Source: Leptospira yanagawae serovar Saopaulo str. Sao Paulo = ATCC 700523 (lineage in GTDB: Bacteria; Spirochaetota; Leptospiria; Leptospirales; Leptospiraceae). From it: DNA of 64,000 nucleotides. Shown here piece after piece: positions 56,426 to 64,000 of the stretch. The stretch is taken from positions 62,001 through 126,000 of the forward strand of contig NZ_AOGX02000032.1 of NCBI RefSeq assembly GCF_000332475.2, read 5' to 3'. The stretch's first letter is position 1. Every line of letters begins with the position of its first letter. The notes beneath the pieces are model-generated. The model was not told the DNA's origin and searched no databases. It saw only the letters and a list, made by a program, of their open reading frames with translations. Both the position numbers and the translations under genes were made by a program.

Positions 56426-57362
56426 ATATGTTTTAAAAATTGGTTTCGGAATTTTTTTCCTTCTCTTCTTAGGAGAAGGTATTGTTCGTTTTTATTTTCC
56501 AGATCTAAAGGAAGAACTTCGTTACAAACAAATCCATTGCCTCCAACAGTTTAGTGAAATTCGGTTATGTCCGGAAGTGAATGAAACATTTACGCGCAAG
56601 GATGGAAAACCTTGGGACATCCAAACCAATCATTTGGGTGAAAGAACAGTTTCTATGGAAAACCCAGAGAACTCGACCACCAAAGTATGGTTAATAGGAG
56701 ATTCGATGGCAATGGGTTACGGATTGCCTACTAACAAATCAATAGCCTATTTACTCAAAAACAAATTCAATATCCAAACTCGTGTCCTTGCTGTGGATGC
56801 CATTGGAACAAATGGAATTTTATCTCTTTATTTAGATATTTACAACCGTGTTAATTTAGAAGGAAAACCAACACATATCTATTGGATTTGGAATCCCTCT
56901 GATTTTATCGATGACGAACGGGAAAAAAAAGGATTTCGTAAACTCATTTACCCCATCCACTTTTACCTTTCACGTTTTTCTGTTTTGTACAATTACGCCA
57001 TTCGTTCTCCAAAAGCAAATGTATACGAAGGATCTCCGATCCTGTATCCAAAGTCTCATACCACTTATACCAACTTAAAAAATTTTTTTAGAAAAACTTC
57101 TGATCACAAAGAACACATCCGGATTCTATTCTCTTGGGGCATGGCTCCGAATGGAACCCCTGACACGAGGGATCCCAATTATGAACATTCGAAAGTTTTT
57201 TTTACCTCACAGAAAATAAAAACCATCGACCTTCGTCGTGAAACGGAAATCGAGTTTGCCCAAAAGAAACAAATTTATATTCCAGAAGATGGTCACCCAG
57301 ATGAAGATTTGGCGGAACTTTTTGCAAGTGCCATCGCCAAGGACTACAAAAACTCCCAATAG
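56409..57362 (+). CDS. SGNH/GDSL-type hydrolase-like membrane-anchored protein
   Basis: About 317 residues. An N-terminal anchor (LKIGFGIFFLLFLGEGIVRFYF) leads to an SGNH fold: VWLIGDSMAMGYG with the nucleophile in the GDS block, and the C-terminal EDGHPDEDLAELF block that supplies Asp and His. The central G and N blocks are less clear. The start is unsure: TTG 56409 and TTG 56379 are both in frame, neither with a Shine-Dalgarno. It overlaps the upstream gene by 17-47 bp. Such proteins partner MBOAT acyltransferases as O-acetyl transfer subunits. Confidence 0.7.
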   Translation: MKKSFKYVLKIGFGIFFLLFLGEGIVRFYFPDLKEELRYKQIHCLQQFSEIRLCPEVNETFTRKDGKPWDIQTNHLGERTVSMENPENSTTKVWLIGDSMAMGYGLPTNKSIAYLLKNKFNIQTRVLAVDAIGTNGILSLYLDIYNRVNLEGKPTHIYWIWNPSDFIDDEREKKGFRKLIYPIHFYLSRFSVLYNYAIRSPKANVYEGSPILYPKSHTTYTNLKNFFRKTSDHKEHIRILFSWGMAPNGTPDTRDPNYEHSKVFFTSQKIKTIDLRRETEIEFAQKKQIYIPEDGHPDEDLAELFASAIAKDYKNSQ

Positions 57363-57404
57363 AAATGCTTGATTCCTAACCCGTTTTCTAAACTTTAGAG
57401 GGAT

Positions 57405-58655
57405 ATGATCCAAAACTGGAAACGATGGGGAGCCATTGTCCTATTTTTCCCGTTCGCTCTACTTTCTTTGGAAGTAGTCTTTCGACTTGCCAATCCTCCT
57501 GCTTTGCGTTATTACCGCAATGTCAAATTACTCCACGCTTACCATCCCGAATATGGAGTGACACTTGCACCAAACGAAAGCCGATTTGTTCGCCACTATG
57601 CAGACCTTTGGCAAGGCCAGTTTACGACCAATTCCTATGGACTCCGTGGGCTTTCAGAACCGATTCCAAACAAACCCAAACTAGTTTGTCTGGGAGATAG
57701 CCTTGTGATGGGTTTTGGTGTGTCAGATGAAGATACATTTTGTTCACTTTTGGATGGGTACGAAGAAAATGGAATCACCTACCAAAGTTTGAATTTTGGA
57801 GTGGATGCATATGGATCCCTTGGTTCTTACAAACGATTAAAAGACCTTTCCGGGAAAATTGACAATATCAAAAAGATACTATTTTTTATATCACCAAATG
57901 ATTTCACTATGCCTGATGAACTACGGGCTCAAGGCATTTTACCTGATGATGAAAATGATGCATTACATGAAAATGATTTAGAGTGGAAAAAAAAGTTCCA
58001 TCTGCAATTTGAACTCACTCGCGTTTCCTATCTCTTACAAGCCTTAAAACTTGCATATGAGCAAACAAAAGTAAAGTTTGCCCAAACAAAGTACATCATA
58101 TCTAAGGATTCAATTCAGATCACCGAATCTCCGTTAGATTATTTAAAAGAATCTTTTTTTGTCCCTGTAAAAAAACAATCCTGCGAAAACAAAGAAAGTT
58201 TCCTTTGTCCCACTCCGATCCCAAATTTACAAATTGTTTGCTCCGATTCACCCATTGACCCAAATGATTTAGAGCCTCTGCCTGAAACAACAACAAGAGC
58301 ATATGACCAAATGATCGCATATTCGAAAGAAAAAGGATATGAGTTTGTCCCAGTCATTTTGCCGATGCAAATTGAAGAAGTGTATTGTCGTGGGCTTGGC
58401 AAATACAATGTTTTAGGCAATTATGCACTCAGAGCCAAACAATATCTAAACAAAAAAGGCATCAAAACCTTAGAAATTTTACCCTACACAGATAAAATGT
58501 GTGGTCGCGAATTTACCTTTCATGGTCAGACCAAAAAAGCGGGTATCCAAGATTATTATATCCCAGGTGATGGTCACCTAACAAAACTTGGAAATCTTTG
58601 GGCTTCTGAATCCATTCGATCTGCATTAAAGGAAACGAAATCAAATGCTTTTTAA
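57405..58655 (+). CDS. Second SGNH/GDSL-type protein, AlgX/AlgJ-like in context
   Basis: A 416-residue protein with an N-terminal membrane helix (GAIVLFFPFALLSLEVVFRL). The SGNH blocks are better preserved than in its neighbour: LVCLGDSLVMGFGV (near 95), NFGVDAYGSLG, FISPNDF and PGDGHLTKLGN near 385 (catalytic Asp/His). Several Cys residues (about 112, 257, 264, 275, 366) suggest disulphides in the periplasm. The last 11 bp overlap the MBOAT gene. Shared origin with the preceding gene looks likely from the motif order. Confidence 0.75.
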   Translation: MIQNWKRWGAIVLFFPFALLSLEVVFRLANPPALRYYRNVKLLHAYHPEYGVTLAPNESRFVRHYADLWQGQFTTNSYGLRGLSEPIPNKPKLVCLGDSLVMGFGVSDEDTFCSLLDGYEENGITYQSLNFGVDAYGSLGSYKRLKDLSGKIDNIKKILFFISPNDFTMPDELRAQGILPDDENDALHENDLEWKKKFHLQFELTRVSYLLQALKLAYEQTKVKFAQTKYIISKDSIQITESPLDYLKESFFVPVKKQSCENKESFLCPTPIPNLQIVCSDSPIDPNDLEPLPETTTRAYDQMIAYSKEKGYEFVPVILPMQIEEVYCRGLGKYNVLGNYALRAKQYLNKKGIKTLEILPYTDKMCGREFTFHGQTKKAGIQDYYIPGDGHLTKLGNLWASESIRSALKETKSNAF

Positions 58656-60075
58656 TTCCGTTCATTATTTACTTTTTGCACCTGTTGTTATTTTTATTTA
58701 TTTTTTAATACCTAAACGTTTCCAAGGTTTATGGTTATTCATCGTTAGTTTGTATTTTTATGCAATCTTTCGGATTCCATTTTTGATATTACTCGTTTTT
58801 TCATTTGTCATCACAAAACTGAGTGTGGATTATATGGAGGAAACAAACTCCAAATCAAAAAAGTTATTTTGGTTAAATGTTGCTGTTTGGAGTAATTTGA
58901 GTTTATTATTTGTTTTTAAGTATTTGGATTTTTCCATAACGGTATGGAACCAAACTTTTTCGTTTACACCATGTGATCCTGAGTTTGTGCAAAAGTCAGG
59001 GATACTACTTCCAATGGGGATTAGTTTTTTTACCCTACAAGCTGTTTCTTATGCAGTTGATGTTTACAAAGGTGTAGTGGAGAGGGCAAAATCCATTTTC
59101 CATTTTGGACTCTTTTTATCTTTTTTCCCACAACTTGTGGCAGGCCCGATCCTTCGTGCTAGTGATGTTTTACACCAATTTTTAGATTCTAAAGAATTTA
59201 CAAAAGAGAATTTAAAACAAGGGTTAAAACAACTTTTCTGGGGAATTTTTAAAAAAACATTTATTGCTGATCCTGTATCTTATGTTATCGATCCCATTTA
59301 CGCAAATCCTACCGAATACAATTGGATCGCTATGTGGATCGCTGCGGTTCTCTTTGCTGTACAGATTTATTGTGATTTTTCTGGTTATTCCGACATCGCC
59401 ATCGGCACAGCAAGGATTTTAGGTTTCCATATTCCTAAAAACTTTGACAGACCGTTTTTGTCAGGAACCCTTAGTGAACTTTGGAGACGTTGGCATATAT
59501 CCTTTAGCTCTTGGTTGCGTGATTACGTATACATTACGTTAGGTGGAAATAGACGAGGCGAAATTTTAGCTTATGTGAACTTATTCATTACAACCTTTGT
59601 TTCCGGGATCTGGCATGGGGCCGATTGGACATTTGTTTTTTGGGGAACCCTCCACTCAACGATGATGGTGGTAGAAAAATTTGTTTTTAAATTTGAAACT
59701 ATGCGCAACGCATGGAACAAGGTGCCAAGGATTATCCAACCCATTTATCCTGTGGGAGTTTTTGTATTGTCATGTTTTTTCTTTCGCGCAAAAGCCACAC
59801 CGGAAGTTCCTACCGGGATGGGAATAACAAACATTATGTTAGAACGTGCTTTCACGGGAGCTTCTGGTGGTTGGCCGCAAATGAGTTTAAGTTTGGTAGT
59901 ACTCGTGGGATTTTTATTTTTTATCGATATCATGCAGGACCAAAAAGAAGATCGATTTGCCTTCATCACGGACAATTTGTACTTTCTAATCCCTACATGC
60001 ATTTTACTCTATGTAATGTCTTTTATCATTTATAGTGTCACTGTCTCAAGCCCCTTTCTCTATTTCCAATTCTAA
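58645..60075 (+). CDS. MBOAT-family membrane O-acyltransferase (AlgI-like)
   Basis: A 476-residue polytopic membrane protein of the AlgI/DltB-type MBOAT family. Key features: SLYFYAIFRIPFLILL, PMGISFFTLQAVSYAVDVYKG, FFPQLVAGPILRA, YCDFSGYSDIAIGTARILGF, LWRRWHISFSSWLRDYVYI (His near 284) and SGIWHGADWTFVFWG (His near 323, catalytic). It transfers acyl groups across the membrane to an envelope glycan, usually with a periplasmic SGNH partner, which the two upstream genes could supply. The glycan is unknown. Confidence 0.92.
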   Translation: MLFNSVHYLLFAPVVIFIYFLIPKRFQGLWLFIVSLYFYAIFRIPFLILLVFSFVITKLSVDYMEETNSKSKKLFWLNVAVWSNLSLLFVFKYLDFSITVWNQTFSFTPCDPEFVQKSGILLPMGISFFTLQAVSYAVDVYKGVVERAKSIFHFGLFLSFFPQLVAGPILRASDVLHQFLDSKEFTKENLKQGLKQLFWGIFKKTFIADPVSYVIDPIYANPTEYNWIAMWIAAVLFAVQIYCDFSGYSDIAIGTARILGFHIPKNFDRPFLSGTLSELWRRWHISFSSWLRDYVYITLGGNRRGEILAYVNLFITTFVSGIWHGADWTFVFWGTLHSTMMVVEKFVFKFETMRNAWNKVPRIIQPIYPVGVFVLSCFFFRAKATPEVPTGMGITNIMLERAFTGASGGWPQMSLSLVVLVGFLFFIDIMQDQKEDRFAFITDNLYFLIPTCILLYVMSFIIYSVTVSSPFLYFQF

Positions 60076-60123
60076 GGAGTTTAGAGATCGTTGCTCTACT
60101 TGATTCAAGTAAGGGAATGAATC

Positions 60124-60161
60124 AAAAAAAAAGGTATCGATGAAACAAATCCATCGATACC
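60124..60161 (-). terminator. Rho-independent terminator after lemA
   Basis: A perfect 10-bp stem GGTATCGATG/CATCGATACC (60133-60142 and 60152-60161) with a 9-base loop. Read leftwards it is followed by a run of nine T residues, 65 bp beyond the lemA stop. Confidence 0.88.
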
Positions 60162-60226
60162 TCGCTTTCAGATTTCCAGAAGAAAGGCACAAAACCTCCC
60201 TTATAAAATCAGAAATTTGAATTCCC

Positions 60227-60823
60227 TTAGAATTCTACTTTTGGAGCATTTTCAATTGTCTTTTGGTCTTCAACAGTAAAGGTTGCTTTTGCTTCATAAC
60301 CAAATGCTTTTGCAGTCAGGACGGCCGGAAACTGGCGAATGTATACATTAAACTCTTTGGTTGCTTTGATAAAACGATTCCTTGCAACTGTGATCCTGTT
60401 TTCCGTTCCTTCTAATTGTGCCATTAAATCAGAAAAATGTTGGTCAGACTTAAGTTGTGGGTAGTTTTCTTGGATCATGAGGAGTCTTGATAAAGCTGAT
60501 CCAAGTTGGCCTTGTGCTTGGTCAAATTGTTTTAAGCTCTCGGGATTGTTGATGAGCTCCGGAGTTGCTTGGATGGATCCGATTCTTGCTCTCGCATCGG
60601 CAATTCCTTTCATGATGTCTTTTTCTTGGTTGGCAAAACCTTTTACAGCGGAGACCAAATTGGGAACTAAGTCTGCTCTACGTTTGTATTGGTTTAAAAC
60701 CTCTGCCCAAGAAGCAGTCACTTCTTCATCCAATTCTTGGATACGGTTGTAACCACAATTGGTAAAAAGTGTAGTCATAAGGGAAAATAGAATGATGGTT
60801 CGAAACAGTTTTGTCATGGTCAT
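60227..60823 (-). CDS. LemA-family lipoprotein
   Basis: About 198 residues from ATG 60823 (AGG is 6 bases upstream; the frame opens at 60838). Signal peptide ILFSLMTTLFTNC with lipobox Cys. The LemA fold is clear: a helical core with ELDEEVTASWAEVLNQYKRRADLVPNLV, then ANQEKDIMKGIADARA and NRFIKATKEFNVYIRQFP. LemA proteins are exported coiled-coil proteins of uncertain function. Leptospira members are commonly lipidated. Followed by a strong terminator. Confidence 0.92.
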   Translation of the reverse strand: MTMTKLFRTIILFSLMTTLFTNCGYNRIQELDEEVTASWAEVLNQYKRRADLVPNLVSAVKGFANQEKDIMKGIADARARIGSIQATPELINNPESLKQFDQAQGQLGSALSRLLMIQENYPQLKSDQHFSDLMAQLEGTENRITVARNRFIKATKEFNVYIRQFPAVLTAKAFGYEAKATFTVEDQKTIENAPKVEF

Positions 60824-60872
60824 TGTATACCTAATCATTAGTCGGTCTGCAACACCAATTTATTAAAAAAAT

Positions 60873-62030
60873 TTAGTACCGGTAGGGTTTTACGGCTTTT
60901 AACCAATCATTTTCTTTTTCAGAGAGATAGGATTCTAACACAGAATCAGAATGTTTGCCGTCCAAGTATTCCAACAAAAATGCATCTCCGACGAGTAACT
61001 CTATTGCTGGACGGTCTGAACGAAACTCATAAACACCTTTTAGATAAGAAAACTGATCTGGGAACAATTCTCCTAATTGTTTTAAGAAATACAATGTAAA
61101 GTAAAGAGAATGAAACTGTTTTGGTTTTGTTACCATGAGTTGGTATCCTTCACAAATCACTCCTACGTGTTTATGAAATGTAGGTAAAAAACGCAAATTT
61201 CGTAATTGAAACTTTCCTTTTTGGTGGTTGGACATTCGTTTGTCCAGTTCTACTTTTGATTTTCCTAAAAGGTAAGGTGCTCCAAATGTTTCAAATGGTT
61301 TTGTTGTTCCCCTTCCTTCCGAAAGATTGGTACCCTCTAACAAACACATTCCAGGATATACAAAACAAGTGTTTTGCGTAGGAATATTTGGAGATGGTGG
61401 AACCCATAAAAAGGAAGGAATATGTTTTGGATGAAAAACTCCAACAGGAACCACAACAACATCTACATGCAACGAAAAAGTTTCATTATAATAAGAAAGT
61501 AATCCACCAGGTGTAAGTCCATGGCGATGCAAAACAGACTTCACACCCACAAACGATTGATAGGTTTCATCTAACGGACTTCCTTCAACTTTTGTGCCTA
61601 TGGGATTTGGTGAATCGATGACTAAAAAAATCGGAGCTTTTCCAGTTTCCTTTTTTAATTTTGAAAGTTCTTCTAATATATAATAAGCAGTCGTTAAAAA
61701 CGTATAATATCTTGAGCCAACATCTTTAATATCAATGATGACAAGGTCTATGTTCTTTAACGAGTCTCGTGGGGGAACCAAACTACTCTCTTCTTTGCCA
61801 TACAAATTTACAATTTGCATGTTACCAAAAAGATAGGACAATTCATCACCGCTCACTTGGTCTTGTAATTCTGCAAACAAGCCATGTTCTGGTAAAAAAA
61901 TCGTTTTTAAATCAAAAATCTCAGAATATGTTTGGAAATGGTATTTGCCTTGATAACCAAAAGCACTTTGGTTAGTTAATATGGCCGCATGACAACCGCT
62001 TAGTTTTTGAATGTTTTTTAAAAACTTCAT
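60873..62030 (-). CDS. namZ: NamZ-like exo-beta-N-acetylmuramidase (DUF1343)
   Basis: A 385-residue protein from ATG 62030, which overlaps the tyrA stop (ATGA). It has the DUF1343 pattern: ILTNQSAFG, the [18 protein letters not shown] stretch, [35 protein letters not shown], the [22 protein letters not shown] core and a C-terminal [14 protein letters not shown]. Members of the family (NamZ, formerly YbbC) release N-acetylmuramic acid in peptidoglycan recycling. No signal peptide is visible; the N-terminus begins MKFLKN. The linkage to aromatic amino acid genes is only positional. Confidence 0.82.
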   Translation of the reverse strand: MKFLKNIQKLSGCHAAILTNQSAFGYQGKYHFQTYSEIFDLKTIFLPEHGLFAELQDQVSGDELSYLFGNMQIVNLYGKEESSLVPPRDSLKNIDLVIIDIKDVGSRYYTFLTTAYYILEELSKLKKETGKAPIFLVIDSPNPIGTKVEGSPLDETYQSFVGVKSVLHRHGLTPGGLLSYYNETFSLHVDVVVVPVGVFHPKHIPSFLWVPPSPNIPTQNTCFVYPGMCLLEGTNLSEGRGTTKPFETFGAPYLLGKSKVELDKRMSNHQKGKFQLRNLRFLPTFHKHVGVICEGYQLMVTKPKQFHSLYFTLYFLKQLGELFPDQFSYLKGVYEFRSDRPAIELLVGDAFLLEYLDGKHSDSVLESYLSEKENDWLKAVKPYRY

Positions 62031-62920
62031 TTTGTTTTTTGAATGGTTTCTTTTTGTTTGAGGGCTAAGTCCCAAATAGAATGGATTTTGGATGTATCCA
62101 ATTCGGATTCTTCTAAAAACAAATTCCGAAATTCTGTCAGTTGTTTGATGAAATCATCTATTGAATTTTGAAGAAAATACCTATTTTCTTTGAATATGGA
62201 AGTCCACATTTCTGAATTGGAACCAGCAATCCTTGACATATCACGAAATCCCCCACCTGTGATTGGTTTTGCGATAGAGGAAACTTGATCCATTGTAGTT
62301 TTGTTATTTCCTGCCACATTCACAAGAATGGTAGAAATCACGTGTGGTAAATGGGATACATAAGCCAATGTTTCGTCATGGCTTTTGGCGTCCATTTGAA
62401 TGGTCCAAGAACCAATGGATTCCCAAAAACGTTTTACCGATTCCATAACTGTTTCTTTCGCCAATTTTGGTTTGGTAAGGATACAAAGTTTCTCACGGTA
62501 CAATCCATGGATTGCCGATTCTGGTCCAGTGTGTTCGGATCCACACATGGGATGCGTTGAAATGTATTGGTGTTCGTTTTCTCCGAAGTGTTTGTTTACA
62601 GCATCAATGATCGTCTGTTTGGTGGAACCCAAATCAATGAAGATTGTTTCTCCTGTTTTGGGTAAACTAGGAATGATTTCTAATAAAGTTGCAACCGGAG
62701 TACTAAAAATAACAAAATCATACTGATTCCATTGGATATTTGTGGTTTCTGAAATCGTAAAAACTTGATGAGCCAATTGTTTTTCGACAATTGATTTTTT
62801 ACTTTTTTCAGATCGAACAATGGCTGTGATTTCTGCTCTGGGATAAATCTCTCGTATCGCTAGAGATAAGGAACCACCCATAAGGCCCATTCCATAAATC
62901 AAAACTTTGTTTAATTTCAT
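62027..62920 (-). CDS. tyrA: Prephenate dehydrogenase
   Basis: A 297-residue TyrA: NAD-binding motif [16 protein letters not shown] at 9-24, [13 protein letters not shown], and [16 protein letters not shown] with the active-site His. It oxidises prephenate to 4-hydroxyphenylpyruvate for tyrosine synthesis. It has no ACT or chorismate mutase domain. The ATG overlaps the pheA stop by 4 bp (ATGA), so the branch-point enzymes for Phe and Tyr are made from one message. Confidence 0.95.
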   Translation of the reverse strand: MKLNKVLIYGMGLMGGSLSLAIREIYPRAEITAIVRSEKSKKSIVEKQLAHQVFTISETTNIQWNQYDFVIFSTPVATLLEIIPSLPKTGETIFIDLGSTKQTIIDAVNKHFGENEHQYISTHPMCGSEHTGPESAIHGLYREKLCILTKPKLAKETVMESVKRFWESIGSWTIQMDAKSHDETLAYVSHLPHVISTILVNVAGNNKTTMDQVSSIAKPITGGGFRDMSRIAGSNSEMWTSIFKENRYFLQNSIDDFIKQLTEFRNLFLEESELDTSKIHSIWDLALKQKETIQKTK

Positions 62921-64000
62921 GTGGGAAAAGATCCCGCAGTGGGATAAGATCCTAATAATTTAAAAACAGTACATTGGGATTTTACTGTTTCCAAAAGGCT
63001 TTTGATTTTTGGATCTGCTTTGTGACCAATAAAATCGATGAAAAAATGATACTCCCACAAGTTTCGTTTGAGTGGTCTTGATTCAATTTTAGTTAGATTC
63101 ACTGATGCATCGTGAAATGTTTTTAAAATTTGAAACAGTGAACCAGTTTGGTTTGGAATGGAAAACACAATGGAAGTTTTATCTTCTTTGGTTTGGGGAG
63201 ATTCACTTTTTCCAATCACCAAAAACCGAGTTGTATTCCCTGCATAATCTTCAATTCCATCGGCAATTACATTTAAATTGTATATTTCACCCGCAATTTT
63301 GGAGGCAATGGCGAGACCATCTTTTCGTTCAGAAACTAGTTTCGCAGCCATTGCAGTGGAAGAAGTATCCACCACTTCCGCATTAGGTAAATTGGCCGAT
63401 ATCCAATTACGACATTGTTCGTTCCCAATCCGAATTCCATAAATTCGTTTGACTGAAGCAAGATCAGTTTCAAATCCCAATAAGGAAAAAGAAATCCTTT
63501 GGTATAACTCTGAATATACGAAAAGGTCGGTTTCCAAAAACATATCCAACGTGGAACTCACCTGACCTTCTGTCGAATTTTCAACAGGTACGACCCCATA
63601 ATCCAATTTTTCTTCTTCTACCATACGAAAGACATCTGGAATTGAAGTTTGTGGTACAGCTTCTATCGATGTACCAAATTTTGAACGAAGGGCTGAATGA
63701 GAAAAACTTCCCTCTGGTCCTAAAAAACCAATCTTTAACGGGTGTTCTAAGGCAATGGTTCCTGACATCATTTCACGGTAAATGGCTCGGATTACAGATG
63801 CTGGAAGTGGTCCATTTGATAATTTCGTTACCTTTTCATACACATCTTTTTCACGGTCGGGTCGATAAATGGGACCACCCGACTCCTTTTTCACACGACC
63901 AATTTCCTGTGCAAATCCAGCTCGTTTTTGGATGAGTTCAATGATTTCAGAATCGAGAGAGTCAATACCAGATCGGAGTTTTTTTAATTCTTCTTCTGCA
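62917..64000 (-). CDS. pheA: Bifunctional chorismate mutase / prephenate dehydratase (P-protein), 5' end outside the window
   Basis: The gene reads leftwards and its start lies beyond position 64000. In frame at the right edge the translation runs EEELKKLRSGIDSLDSEI, then IELIQKRAGFAQEIGRVKK, the AroQ chorismate mutase helix. The prephenate dehydratase domain follows (IGFLGPEGSFSHSALRSKFG, VPVENSTEG, SSTAMAAKLV, NTTRFLVIGK), then an ACT domain (IVFSIPNQTGSLFQILKTF, ESRPLKRNLWEYHFFIDF) that should bind Phe for feedback control. The internal GTG at 63894 is not the start. Two reactions of Phe synthesis are thus carried on one protein. Confidence 0.92.
   Translation of the reverse strand, partial: AEEELKKLRSGIDSLDSEIIELIQKRAGFAQEIGRVKKESGGPIYRPDREKDVYEKVTKLSNGPLPASVIRAIYREMMSGTIALEHPLKIGFLGPEGSFSHSALRSKFGTSIEAVPQTSIPDVFRMVEEEKLDYGVVPVENSTEGQVSSTLDMFLETDLFVYSELYQRISFSLLGFETDLASVKRIYGIRIGNEQCRNWISANLPNAEVVDTSSTAMAAKLVSERKDGLAIASKIAGEIYNLNVIADGIEDYAGNTTRFLVIGKSESPQTKEDKTSIVFSIPNQTGSLFQILKTFHDASVNLTKIESRPLKRNLWEYHFFIDFIGHKADPKIKSLLETVKSQCTVFKLLGSYPTAGSFPT

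Overview
The window is a gene-dense, low-GC spirochete chromosome segment, almost certainly from Leptospira, and its mix of housekeeping genes would fit a saprophytic species such as the L. biflexa group. The species call is an inference; the genus call rests on the flaA2-flaA1 periplasmic flagellar sheath pair with Leptospira-type proteins, a P83/100-type spirochete antigen, a GreA protein with a very long N-terminal extension as in other spirochetes, many exported lipoproteins with spirochete-style lipoboxes, and the bifunctional RelA/SpoT enzyme. No rRNA, CRISPR array, transposase or prophage gene was seen. One tRNA (Val, anticodon GAC) is present.

Layout. 1-13.4 kb: partial solute-binding lipoprotein, a GH13 alpha-amylase-family enzyme, relA and nadC, a LysM lipoprotein, a STAS anti-anti-sigma factor, fur-tgt, an LptE-like lipoprotein, an M23 peptidase and the extended greA. 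13.5-19.4 kb: a motility and signalling block with a PUR-domain protein plus flaA2-flaA1, a cyclic-nucleotide-binding protein, a NarL-type response regulator and a hybrid histidine kinase. 19.5-26.9 kb: a HerA-like ATPase, groES-groEL behind two CIRCE-like sites, a release-factor-like protein, an Mrp/ApbC ATPase, a metallophosphoesterase and a stand-alone lipoyl domain. 27-33.6 kb: an HATPase-fold protein, a pabB-pabC fusion, and xer-(RsbW-like)-hslV-hslU. 33.7-45.7 kb: trxB, a peptidase-like exported protein with no zinc motif, ilvB-ilvN, TPR and P83/100 proteins, and serC-(exported)-rpiB-(LamG-like exported). 45.6-49.6 kb: a tightly overlapping four-gene operon (large membrane sensor-like protein, TPR protein, ribbon-helix-helix protein, degenerate PIN-like protein), with a palindrome lying inside a putative promoter spacer. 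49.6-55.6 kb: an alkaline-phosphatase-superfamily enzyme, a TPR/FnIII pair, a methyltransferase, a miniature UvrD-like helicase and the tRNA. 55.7-60.1 kb: a polytopic membrane protein, two SGNH proteins and an MBOAT acyltransferase, probably an envelope O-acylation cassette. 60.2-64 kb: LemA, and pheA-tyrA-namZ reading leftwards, with pheA running off the window.

How the genes work together. Most adjacent co-directional genes are translationally coupled by ATGA, TAATG or TAGTG overlaps. Several convergent pairs also overlap at their 3' ends. The most interesting unexplained units are the four-gene membrane/TPR/RHH/PIN-like operon, the PUR-flaA arrangement, the RsbW-like gene inserted in the conserved xer-hslVU neighbourhood, and the SGNH/MBOAT cassette. 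No homology search was possible, so family calls rest on motifs read from the translations. Residue positions for motifs are approximate.
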